From Candidatus Methylomirabilota bacterium (GTDB lineage Bacteria; Methylomirabilota; Methylomirabilia; Methylomirabilales; CSP1-5), in contig JAPUFX010000020.1 in the NCBI GenBank assembly GCA_027293415.1, forward strand, positions 1-39,712: a DNA stretch of 39,712 nucleotides, given 5' to 3'. Position 1 is the first letter of the stretch. Each line of letters begins with the position of its first letter. Both the position numbers and the translations under genes were made by a program. The notes beneath the pieces were generated by a model. That model did not search any database and was not told the DNA's origin. It worked only from the letters and a program-made list of their open reading frames with translations. Shown here in pieces: positions 7,173 through 14,889 of this stretch.

Positions 7173-8480
7173 GTGAAAGCCCTCCGACGGAGCTTCCTGG
7201 TCTTTCTCGTCCTGGTGGGCGGACTGCCGCCCGTTAGCGGGTGGACCCAGGTGGATATCACGGTCACGCGGACGGTGATCCAGCGCATCCCCGTTGCCGT
7301 GGTCGGACTGGCCCCTTTCCACTTGGAATCGGGCGGGGCAGATCTGGCGGCCCAGGCGAGCTCAATCCTGATGGATGACCTGGAGTTCTCATTGATCTTC
7401 GAGGTCTTGCCGCCTTCCTTTCTCCCGTTCGAAGCCCGGGAGGTCCAGTTGGGCACAGAGGAAGAGGTCTTGCCGCCCTTGAATAAACTGAAGGTCCAGG
7501 CTATGGTGGCCGCAGAGCTCACGATGCGGGGGAATGATCTGATCCTGGAGGGACGTGTATATAATGTTGCCCGAGGAACGTTTCTGGGAGGGAAGCGGTA
7601 CTTCGGGGATGTCAAGGCCCTCAGGACCATGGTCCACCGATTGGCCGATGAGGTGGTCCTCCGGCTCACCGGCGAGCGAGGAATCGCCGCGACGCGGATC
7701 GCCTATGCCAGTAAGACGAAGCGTGCCACCGAACTCTACCTCATGGATTACGATGGTCGCAATTCTGTCCTGGTTACGGGGAACCGGTCCATCAACCTCT
7801 CACCCCGCTTCTCCCCCGATGGGAGGCTGCTGGCTTATACGTCCTATCGTGATGGCAATCCCGATCTGTATCTCCTCAACCTCGAGACCGGACGGCGGGA
7901 CAAGGTGTCAGCTTTGCCCGGGCTGAACATTTCCCCCGCCTGGTCTCCAGACGGCAGGTGGCTGGCCCTATCTCTGAGCAAGGATGGGGGGACGAACCTA
8001 TATCTGATGCGGCGGATGGGGGGGGGATTGCTGCGCCTCACTAACGGCATCGGGATTTCAGTCTCCGCCTCCTTTTCTCCTAACGGTCGACAGATTGCAT
8101 TTACCTCGGACCGGGGCGGTTCTCCCCAGATCTATGTGATTGATATCGAGGGAACGAATCTCCACCGTCTGAGTTTTAAGGGAAACTATAATGCCTCCCC
8201 CAAGTGGTCCCCCCGGGGTGATAAGATTGCCTTTATCTCTGACCGGGGAGGCGGCGGGTTTCAGATCTACCTCATGAGCCCTGACGGGTCCGGGGTTCAG
8301 CAGATGACCACCTTGGGTTCCAATGAAGATCCCGCTTGGTCGCCTGACGGTCGTCATCTGGCCTTTATGTCAACCCGTGGTGGGAAGAAGGATATCTATT
8401 TGATGCATGCCGATGGATCGGGACAGAGACGGCTGACCCGGAATGGCTTCATCAATTTTGCTCCGGATTGGTCTCCCTGA
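7173..8480 (+). CDS. tolB: Tol-Pal system periplasmic beta-propeller TolB
   Basis: A 435-residue protein from the GTG at 7173, four bases after the tolA stop and preceded by GAGGAGAG. The frame is open further upstream, but only the GTG gives a proper signal peptide (VKALRRSFLVFLVLVGGLP). An N-terminal TolB domain (about 25-160) is followed by five or more beta-propeller repeats of the form SPDGRxLAxxSxRDGxxxLYL (about 200-435). The last repeat ends abruptly at FAPDWSP, which is usual for TolB. TolB binds Pal and shuttles between Pal and TolA during outer-membrane constriction. Confidence 0.95.
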   Translation: MKALRRSFLVFLVLVGGLPPVSGWTQVDITVTRTVIQRIPVAVVGLAPFHLESGGADLAAQASSILMDDLEFSLIFEVLPPSFLPFEAREVQLGTEEEVLPPLNKLKVQAMVAAELTMRGNDLILEGRVYNVARGTFLGGKRYFGDVKALRTMVHRLADEVVLRLTGERGIAATRIAYASKTKRATELYLMDYDGRNSVLVTGNRSINLSPRFSPDGRLLAYTSYRDGNPDLYLLNLETGRRDKVSALPGLNISPAWSPDGRWLALSLSKDGGTNLYLMRRMGGGLLRLTNGIGISVSASFSPNGRQIAFTSDRGGSPQIYVIDIEGTNLHRLSFKGNYNASPKWSPRGDKIAFISDRGGGGFQIYLMSPDGSGVQQMTTLGSNEDPAWSPDGRHLAFMSTRGGKKDIYLMHADGSGQRRLTRNGFINFAPDWSP

Positions 8481-8531
8481 GGTCGATCGGTGCCCTGGAG
8501 ATACGGATCACACCAGAGAAAGGAGGAAAGG

Positions 8532-9122
8532 ATGGTGAGAGAGGCGAGGGAGCTGCACCGGAAAGGGGTAATTGCTTCGATGGTCAGCTGGCGGGGACCT
8601 CTGTTGGGTTTGGTCCTCCTCCTGCCCGTGGCACTGCTCTTGAGCGGGTGTCCCAAAAAGCCCGAGGTCCAGACAGCTGGTCTGGCAGCGGTCGCTCCGG
8701 AGGAGGTCGTGGTAGTCGAGCCGGTCGTGGAGGAGGAGGTCGTGGTGGTCCCGGAGGAGGTCGTCGTGGTCGAGACAGAGGAGGGCCCGGTCACGATCCA
8801 GGATGTCTTCTTTGACTATGACAAGTCCGTCATCCGGCCGGATGCCAGGGAGGCCCTGGACGAAGACCTTAGGGTACTCAATGAAAATCCCGGGTTGCGC
8901 GTCGTGATCGAGGGGCACTGCGACGAGCGGGGGACCAACGAGTATAATCTGGCGTTGGGGGAACGGCGGGCAAAGGCGGTTCGCGGCTACCTGATGGCCG
9001 GGGGTGTCGATAGCGACCGGATCTCGACGATCAGTTACGGCGAGGAGCGGCCCTTTTGCCTTGGGCATGACGAGACCGCATGGCAATGTAACCGTCGGGG
9101 CCACTTTGTCGTGGTTGAATAA
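8532..9122 (+). CDS. pal: Peptidoglycan-associated lipoprotein Pal
   Basis: A 196-residue lipoprotein. The ATG at 8532 has a strong ribosome site (GGAGGAAAGG directly before it), which favours it over the upstream frame. The signal peptide ends in the lipobox LLSGC with the lipidated cysteine at residue 40. A striking linker of alternating glutamate and valine blocks follows (8699-8784). The C-terminal OmpA-like domain has FFDYDKSVIRPDAREAL and the peptidoglycan-binding EGHCDERGTNEYNLALGERR. Pal anchors the outer membrane to diaminopimelate-type peptidoglycan and is relocated by TolB. The signal peptide is long because of about 20 extra N-terminal residues; an internal ATG at 8580 would give a more typical one but lacks a ribosome site. 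Confidence 0.94.
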   Translation: MVREARELHRKGVIASMVSWRGPLLGLVLLLPVALLLSGCPKKPEVQTAGLAAVAPEEVVVVEPVVEEEVVVVPEEVVVVETEEGPVTIQDVFFDYDKSVIRPDAREALDEDLRVLNENPGLRVVIEGHCDERGTNEYNLALGERRAKAVRGYLMAGGVDSDRISTISYGEERPFCLGHDETAWQCNRRGHFVVVE

Positions 9123-9155
9123 ACGATTTTGATTTCCGATCGGTCTGATTAGAAC

Positions 9156-9185
9156 AGGAGGGGGCGGACATTGCCGTCCCCTCCT
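9156..9185 (+). promoter_or_regulatory. Strong hairpin between pal and cpoB
   Basis: Left arm AGGAGGGGGCGG (9156-9167), loop ACATTG, right arm CCGTCCCCTCCT (9174-9185). This is a 12-base-pair stem with one G-U pair. No T-run follows, so it is not a classic terminator. It could protect or cap the upstream tol-pal message, or tune cpoB expression. Confidence 0.55.
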
Positions 9186-9239
9186 GCGAATGGTGGTAGC
9201 CAAACCCTTCGTATCGGTGTTAACATGATGGGAGAGATG

Positions 9240-10139
9240 ATGTCGCGTTATCTTAATTGTTCCCTCCTCGTTGGCGTCGCCTTGCTCACCAGTGCATGCG
9301 TGGTGACTCAGGAAGAGTTCCGGAGTCTTCAGCACGATGTGCGAGGCATGCGAGTCGAACTGAACGCCATAGCCCAAAAGGAGGGCGTCAGCGATGGGCA
9401 GGAGGGGTGGACGTCCGCGACAGATATGGTGGCTCGCCTCGAGGAGCTGTCAGTCGAAACCCGGATGATTCAGGGCAAGCTCGAGGAGAACAGCCACCGC
9501 CTGTCGGAAGTGAGCCAGCGGCTGGATCAGACCGAGCTGAAAGTGGCCCGCCTGCGGGGAGAACCGGTGCGGCCTGGGGGCACCTCTGTGGCGGGTCAGC
9601 TCGCCATTCCGTCAACTGTTCCCCCACCGCCTGGGGCGACGGCTCGACCCGGCATCTCGACCCCGTCGCCGACCGGCCAGCCGCTGCCTCCCTTGGGCCA
9701 AGGCGTTACCCCGCTACAGCACCCTGCCGCTGCCAGTCCGGGCCAACAGGTCATGCAGGGGTCAATGCCCTCACCGGAGAAAGTGTACCGGGATGGCTTG
9801 AGTGATTACACCAAGGGGAACTATGACCTGGCCATCCAGAGCTTCAAAACTTATCTGACTTTCTTTCCCAAGACCAGCCTGGTCCCCAACGCTCAGTATT
9901 GGCTTGCCGAATCCTATTACAGTAAGCGGGAATTCCTGAGGGCGATCCGGGAATTTCATAAACTCGTCAATAAGTATCCTGAGAGCCCCAAGGTTCCAAG
10001 TGCGATGCTGAAGCAGGGCTATGCCTACCTGGAGCTCGGGGAACCTGCTCAAGGGCAAGGAGTCCTGAGGGAACTTGTGGCGAGGTTTCCGAGATCCAGA
10101 GAAGCTCGGCTGGCCCAGGACCGCATGGAACGTCTCTAA
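9240..10139 (+). CDS. cpoB: Cell division coordinator CpoB (YbgF), Tol-Pal associated
   Basis: A 299-residue protein from the ATG at 9240, which has GGAG five bases upstream (9231-9234); several in-frame ATGs lie just before it. The N-terminus is a lipoprotein-type signal (MSRYLNCSLLVGVALLTSAC), unlike E. coli CpoB, which is soluble in the periplasm. A coiled coil (about 28-110) and a P/G-rich linker (about 110-175) precede the C-terminal tol-pal TPR domain (about 180-299) with DYTKGNYDLAIQSFKTYLT and ESYYSKREFLRAIREFHKL. CpoB links outer-membrane constriction to septal peptidoglycan synthesis. It is the last gene of the cluster and converges on the next gene. Confidence 0.92.
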   Translation: MSRYLNCSLLVGVALLTSACVVTQEEFRSLQHDVRGMRVELNAIAQKEGVSDGQEGWTSATDMVARLEELSVETRMIQGKLEENSHRLSEVSQRLDQTELKVARLRGEPVRPGGTSVAGQLAIPSTVPPPPGATARPGISTPSPTGQPLPPLGQGVTPLQHPAAASPGQQVMQGSMPSPEKVYRDGLSDYTKGNYDLAIQSFKTYLTFFPKTSLVPNAQYWLAESYYSKREFLRAIREFHKLVNKYPESPKVPSAMLKQGYAYLELGEPAQGQGVLRELVARFPRSREARLAQDRMERL

Positions 10140-10196
10140 TAATAAGGTCTCCCAACCGTCCCCCCAACCCCGGCAAATCGCCTCATTTTTCCTTTT

Positions 10197-13100
10197 TCAC
10201 CGTGATACAACGCGAAGCGTTGCCAAACGATTCACGATCAAGATCACGTTACCGTTCAACGGCTGATCACCGACGATATAGGGCAGCTCTTCGCGGAATG
10301 TTCCCCACACCTTCCCACCACGATGCCCCGCTGCGATGGCGGCAAGCGTGACAAGATCATCCCCCTGAATTTGGTGAGCAAATATAGCCTCCAACAGCGC
10401 CGTATCCGTCTGTGGCGACGGTGTAAACAGGGCTGCTGCGAGCACGCGCGCGGTCGCCAGGCGTGAGATGCTGTTTTGCTTTGCCAGCAAGCGCTTTGCG
10501 TCAGCGAGGGTGACTGCCACATTTTTGTCGATATCGGCGTTGAGAGCCTTCCCATTCTCAAGCGAGAGGACCGAGTAGAGTGCGCTGAGGTAGGGACCTG
10601 GACCGTCTGGTCTCTTCTTCAGCGTCTTGATGGCGGGAGCAAACTGCTTCTTTACGACCGCAAGCACATTTTCAGCGAGCATGCGGAGTTCTTTGTTTTT
10701 CGAATGTGTTCGTGCCGCCTCGCTGATGATCCACGCGGACCGCATAGTGACCCAGCTGTTCGCCCCTTCAACGATCTTTGTGATGCTTGGGCTCCCCCAA
10801 GCAACGTGAAGCTCGATCAGTGCCTCATCGTCTATCCGCCCTCGATAGGCACTTGCAAGAAGCTGCCATGAGAAGGTGTCTAGGGCGGTGAGGATCCGCC
10901 GTCGTTCATAGGCCGCCATTCGCTTCTTGCGATCCTCAGAGCGTTCGGCCCATCGCATCGAGACTTCCTTTTGCAGACGGCGAAGCGTCTGGAGTTGCTT
11001 GTGCGATGGTTGGAATCCCCTGGTATTCGTCAGATCCCATTTTGGGTCTCTTAGCGCATTGAGAAACGCCGCAACTCTGCCATGAATTTCCTTGTCTCCA
11101 TAGACAAGGAGATGTGCGGGATCGATGAGCACGGCGGATCCTGGGCTCAGCCCAGACTCTCCCTTTTGGTTGATGACGATCCGGATGGCGTTGAGGAATT
11201 TCTTGACAGCTCGTACGGCTATTTCGTTCCGGACTGTATTGGGAATTTCTTTCTCTGAGGGTCTCGCGAGGTCGCCGACGACATAGACCCAAGCAGATGT
11301 TCCTGGCAGACGTCGCGATGTGCCCACCGTGATCGTATTTTTCTTGTCGATTCGCCAGGTCAGATGCGCTGGCGTGAGAAGCCAATCGAGTGCCTGGGCG
11401 ACGGTAGTCCGACGAAGATCGAGGTATGTTACCCGGATCTCAGAGACGTTCAGCATTTCCGCGGCATCAGCCAGGCTCCCGGGTAGAATTTCTACCTTGA
11501 AGCCGGCGCCCCTCGCTATCGCCTGGATCGCGTCCTCAAGCGATTGATCTCGGATCACCAGATCGAGTCGCTTGGCAAGACCCGGAGTACGTTGTGCTCG
11601 ATTTTTGGCAATTTCTTCCATCAGTGTTCGAATTGCCCCTGCCGCAGCACCGGCCGTGCCGTCGTCGCTCCAGGGGCTGACGGAGAGGAACCCGGCTTCG
11701 AGCACCAGTGCATGCTGAAACCGGAAGAGGGCAGGTTCGAGTTTGCCCTTCTTGTGAAGTTCTTGTGATCCTGCGAGGACCTTCTTTGCCTCTTCGTGGC
11801 GCATCTGAGCCCAGTTTCCAAAGAGGGGGGCGGTCATACGACGAGAGATGTCTCTATCTTCGAGTTGTGCTTCCTTGGGTGAGGCGAAACGCTGTACGTT
11901 CTTGGCTTCGCTCATGCTGAACAAGCCACCCCCACCGGCAAAACTCGAGGCAGCGGCCTCCCTACGCATCTGGTACGGCCTTCCCGTCGCCATCTTCCTG
12001 GCAGACTGAGCCGCTGGTGCATTCAGTTGACCACGTCCCCTGTGCTGTGTCGCAGTCCGATATCCCTTTCGTCTCATAGTTGGCACGGCCTTGTACGGCA
12101 TGGGATGGTCGAGCCGGTCCTGGGCGATCGATTCTTCCTCGCCGAGCGGTCCAAAAACACCCTCGAAACTGACGCCTTCGGGCAGGGGGACAGGAATAAC
12201 CATCCGCCGGGGCGGAATCAGCTCCTCACCGATCTGGGGGACTTCGCTTTGGTCCACGGCGACGAAACTGGTGTATTGCGTCATGAGGCGATAATCGAGC
12301 GCGATCCGGGTAATCTCCTGTACCACTTCAGGCGTGTCGCCATAGAACATCTGGGAGGACAGGTCTGCGATCTTGTTTCGGGCCCATACCTTGGACAGGA
12401 CGCCGTGCTCTCGTTCCTCGGACGGCAGAGTCACATCGAGGGCGTAAGAGATCGGTTCGCCCTCCGCCAGTCCCGAGAGTTCGATCGTGGTACTTCCGCC
12501 GTCCCCGTAGCGGCCAAACAATATGACCGGTCGGCCGGCCCACAATTCGGGAATTTTCCGGGGATAGGTCTCGTACACGGAAAGTCCGTTCCAGTCGATC
12601 TGGATCTCTGCCAGTTGAGCGCGGTGGATGCGTTCGGCGATTTGCGTGACGAGTTCCGTCGGGTCAGTGCGTAATTCGATGACAGCGGACATGCCTCCAC
12701 CCACCTTGGCGACCCCGTCGAGGAGGAAGCGGTTTGGCGACGAGCCGATGCCGAGGACCCAGAACCGGATCCGATCCCCGGCACGTCTGCCCACCTCCTC
12801 TATGATTTGGGCCTCGTTACCGATAAAGCCGTCGGTGAGCATCACGACGATCCGAACCCGCTCGGGATCAAGCGGCTCGCTTAAGACCATTTTGATTCCT
12901 TTGAGCATCTCGGTCCCGCCCCCACCGCGGATCCCCTCGGTGAAGTTGAGAGCGCGTGCAACGTTCTCCGCCGTCGCAGGGACGGGATCCCTAAACAGTT
13001 TGGTCGCTCGACTAGCAAAGGTGACAACCTGAATCGTGTCGCCCGCCTTGCTCAGTCTGAAAAACTGCCGCATCGTCTCTTGAACCTTTTGCGTCGGCGC

Positions 13101-14186
13101 GCCACTCATCGAACCGGACACGTCGATGAGAAACACGATCTCGCGCGGAGGCGCCTCGGCGAGTTGCTCATCGGTCTTTGGCTGGATCATGAGCAGAAAA
13201 TAGCCCTGACCGGGGCCCTTGGAATGGGCCAACAAAGCCATCTCCGGCTTTTCCCCGACGACGGCGTATTTCATGACGAAATCTTTGTTCGGCACAGAGT
13301 CGGCGGGTGAGAGGGCTGCGACGGCGCGGGATTCATTGATCCGGTCTAGGCTCGCCTGGTGATTGACGATTTTGATGTCCTGAATTGGTACCCCGGCGTC
13401 AAGTCGAACGGAAAGACTGATATCATGACCGGTCCGGTATCCGGGCTTGAGCACGGGCGGTGTGATCCGAGATGCATCCTTGACTCTGTCGGTATCCGGT
13501 GACCAGCCGGTGCCTTTTGGATCAGGTCCCTCTGTCGGTCCTTTCACTGTCCCGACCTTGCCTTTCAGTTCGTCCGGCAAGTCAGGTTTTTTGGAGATAG
13601 GAGCACCGGGAATGTAGCGCGGACCCACAACCATGGGAAAATGAAACTCGTATGTGCCCATGTCGTACTTGAGGACATCGACGTACGAGATCTCGATGAC
13701 GATTTCCTGGTGCGGCTTGATGTTGCTGACCGATTGCGTGAAGATGTTCGGCCGTTCTTGCTCGAGGAGACTCGCCGTAAGGCCTTGCGTGAGTGCCTGC
13801 TCGTAAATCGCGCGTGCTTCAGTGCGGCGTTTGATCACGCCGACGATCCGGCGATCACCGATGACCATGGTCATATCGTCCACGGCCGCGGTATGCGGTA
13901 ACGGAAAGACATAGACCGCCTCGATCTTTTCATCGTATGGATTGAAGAACGTTTGTGTGACTTTTACACGGGCAATAAAACCAGAGATGTCCGCCTGGAC
14001 ATCCGTGTGTCGAAGGGGAATTTCGACAACGCCATGAGCCGTTTCGACGCGTAGAGCTCCCTGCGTGATGTCCTGTTCAATGGGGTCGACTTTAGGCTGT
14101 TCAGCCTTGGCCTGACCGGAGGCTGTCCCGCTGACTACGAACGCCGCGATGAGCACGGCGAGGAGCGAAAGATTCAGTTTTTTCAC
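10197..14186 (-). CDS. Large exported VIT/von Willebrand factor A protein with a C-terminal secretin-like STN domain
   Basis: A 1329-residue protein from the GTG at 14186, preceded by AAGGGCGG; a TTG at 14252 would put 22 residues before the signal peptide (KKLNLSLLAVLIAAFVVSG). In order I see a VIT domain (about 45-185: VTQTFFNPYDEKIEAVYVFP and ALTQGLTASLLEQERPNIFT) and a vWA domain (about 349-525). The vWA domain has an intact metal site DVSGS (D355, S357, S359) and LTDG (D452). A G/S-rich linker follows, then a segment about 872-963 resembling the STN domain of secretins and TonB receptors (RLDLVIRDQSLEDAIQAIAR, VAQALDWLLTPAHLTWRI). The helical C-terminal third is unrecognised. VIT-vWA proteins are surface or periplasmic adhesion or complex-assembly factors; the role here is unknown. 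It converges with cpoB. Confidence 0.85.
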   Translation of the reverse strand: MKKLNLSLLAVLIAAFVVSGTASGQAKAEQPKVDPIEQDITQGALRVETAHGVVEIPLRHTDVQADISGFIARVKVTQTFFNPYDEKIEAVYVFPLPHTAAVDDMTMVIGDRRIVGVIKRRTEARAIYEQALTQGLTASLLEQERPNIFTQSVSNIKPHQEIVIEISYVDVLKYDMGTYEFHFPMVVGPRYIPGAPISKKPDLPDELKGKVGTVKGPTEGPDPKGTGWSPDTDRVKDASRITPPVLKPGYRTGHDISLSVRLDAGVPIQDIKIVNHQASLDRINESRAVAALSPADSVPNKDFVMKYAVVGEKPEMALLAHSKGPGQGYFLLMIQPKTDEQLAEAPPREIVFLIDVSGSMSGAPTQKVQETMRQFFRLSKAGDTIQVVTFASRATKLFRDPVPATAENVARALNFTEGIRGGGGTEMLKGIKMVLSEPLDPERVRIVVMLTDGFIGNEAQIIEEVGRRAGDRIRFWVLGIGSSPNRFLLDGVAKVGGGMSAVIELRTDPTELVTQIAERIHRAQLAEIQIDWNGLSVYETYPRKIPELWAGRPVILFGRYGDGGSTTIELSGLAEGEPISYALDVTLPSEEREHGVLSKVWARNKIADLSSQMFYGDTPEVVQEITRIALDYRLMTQYTSFVAVDQSEVPQIGEELIPPRRMVIPVPLPEGVSFEGVFGPLGEEESIAQDRLDHPMPYKAVPTMRRKGYRTATQHRGRGQLNAPAAQSARKMATGRPYQMRREAAASSFAGGGGLFSMSEAKNVQRFASPKEAQLEDRDISRRMTAPLFGNWAQMRHEEAKKVLAGSQELHKKGKLEPALFRFQHALVLEAGFLSVSPWSDDGTAGAAAGAIRTLMEEIAKNRAQRTPGLAKRLDLVIRDQSLEDAIQAIARGAGFKVEILPGSLADAAEMLNVSEIRVTYLDLRRTTVAQALDWLLTPAHLTWRIDKKNTITVGTSRRLPGTSAWVYVVGDLARPSEKEIPNTVRNEIAVRAVKKFLNAIRIVINQKGESGLSPGSAVLIDPAHLLVYGDKEIHGRVAAFLNALRDPKWDLTNTRGFQPSHKQLQTLRRLQKEVSMRWAERSEDRKKRMAAYERRRILTALDTFSWQLLASAYRGRIDDEALIELHVAWGSPSITKIVEGANSWVTMRSAWIISEAARTHSKNKELRMLAENVLAVVKKQFAPAIKTLKKRPDGPGPYLSALYSVLSLENGKALNADIDKNVAVTLADAKRLLAKQNSISRLATARVLAAALFTPSPQTDTALLEAIFAHQIQGDDLVTLAAIAAGHRGGKVWGTFREELPYIVGDQPLNGNVILIVNRLATLRVVSR

Positions 14187-14511
14187 GGCCCGCCCTTCTA
14201 GAGAGTTTAAGGTCCTAGATACCTTGTGATCGTCAATTTTTCGGGTCTTCAACCAGCTTAGACAGCCGAATCGAGAGAAAGTTCCAGGCAGAAAATAGGA
14301 GAATGCGAAATCTTCTGGAGGAGTAGCAACAGTGCTTACTATCGGGCGGGGTACTGGAGGGACTGGGACCTAGGAAGGCGAGGGTTAGCTGTTCCTATCG
14401 GTAGTCGGTGGCCTCGGTAAAAAAGGTCTGCCAGACTGAGGTGGGTTGCGGAGATGTTTTCCTCATGAATCTCTGAGACCGTGTGGGAGAGAACGGTAGG
14501 AGAGAGGGTGG
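14187..14511. other. Spacer upstream of the VIT/vWA gene
   Basis: About 325 bases. I find no protein-like frame and no repeat of the types used elsewhere. A short GTCTGGCAGAC palindrome followed on the minus strand by a T-run (around 14425-14440) might weakly terminate the gene ending at 14512, but its stem is only four to five base pairs. No clear promoter for the VIT/vWA gene is visible. Confidence 0.4.
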
Positions 14512-14844
14512 CTACTGGGGAAGGGGGGTCCAGGCCTCGGCGGCCGCGTCCAGGTTAAGCCAACGGAGCAGCGTGTGAAGAACAAGGAGACGCCCCTCGT
14601 ACTCGTACTGGAGCCTCGAGAAACTCTCCTCCTTATTATCAGCCTTTCGGATCGGGGCGGTGACACAGACTTTTCCCTTCGCATGCCCGTCCGTCCCCTT
14701 GTGAATCATCTGAGGACTGTTCACGTAGTCGAATTCGAGAAGTTCGAGTGCAGGATAGGCACACTGCGCAGCGGCCCAGGTGGCTGTCCCCAAGACGACC
14801 ACGAAGGCCACCACGAAAAACAGGATGCCTCTAAGGCCTCTCAC
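14512..14844 (-). CDS. Small exported protein of unknown function
   Basis: From the GTG at 14844, with GGAG six bases upstream, this is a 110-residue protein. A clear signal peptide (GLRGILFFVVAFVVVLGTA, cleavage likely after TWAAA) is followed by a mature part of about 84 residues with two cysteines and no recognisable family. In-frame starts at 14859 (ATG) and 14886 (GTG) exist but place polar residues before the signal. It begins within 50 bases of the end of the lyase/hydratase fusion gene, on the same strand, so it is probably in the same transcript. A periplasmic accessory or unrelated passenger are both possible. Confidence 0.6.
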   Translation of the reverse strand: MRGLRGILFFVVAFVVVLGTATWAAAQCAYPALELLEFDYVNSPQMIHKGTDGHAKGKVCVTAPIRKADNKEESFSRLQYEYEGRLLVLHTLLRWLNLDAAAEAWTPLPQ

Positions 14845-14889
14845 CCGTTGCTCCGCCATAAGCTGAACCGATACAGTGCGTTGCACCGC

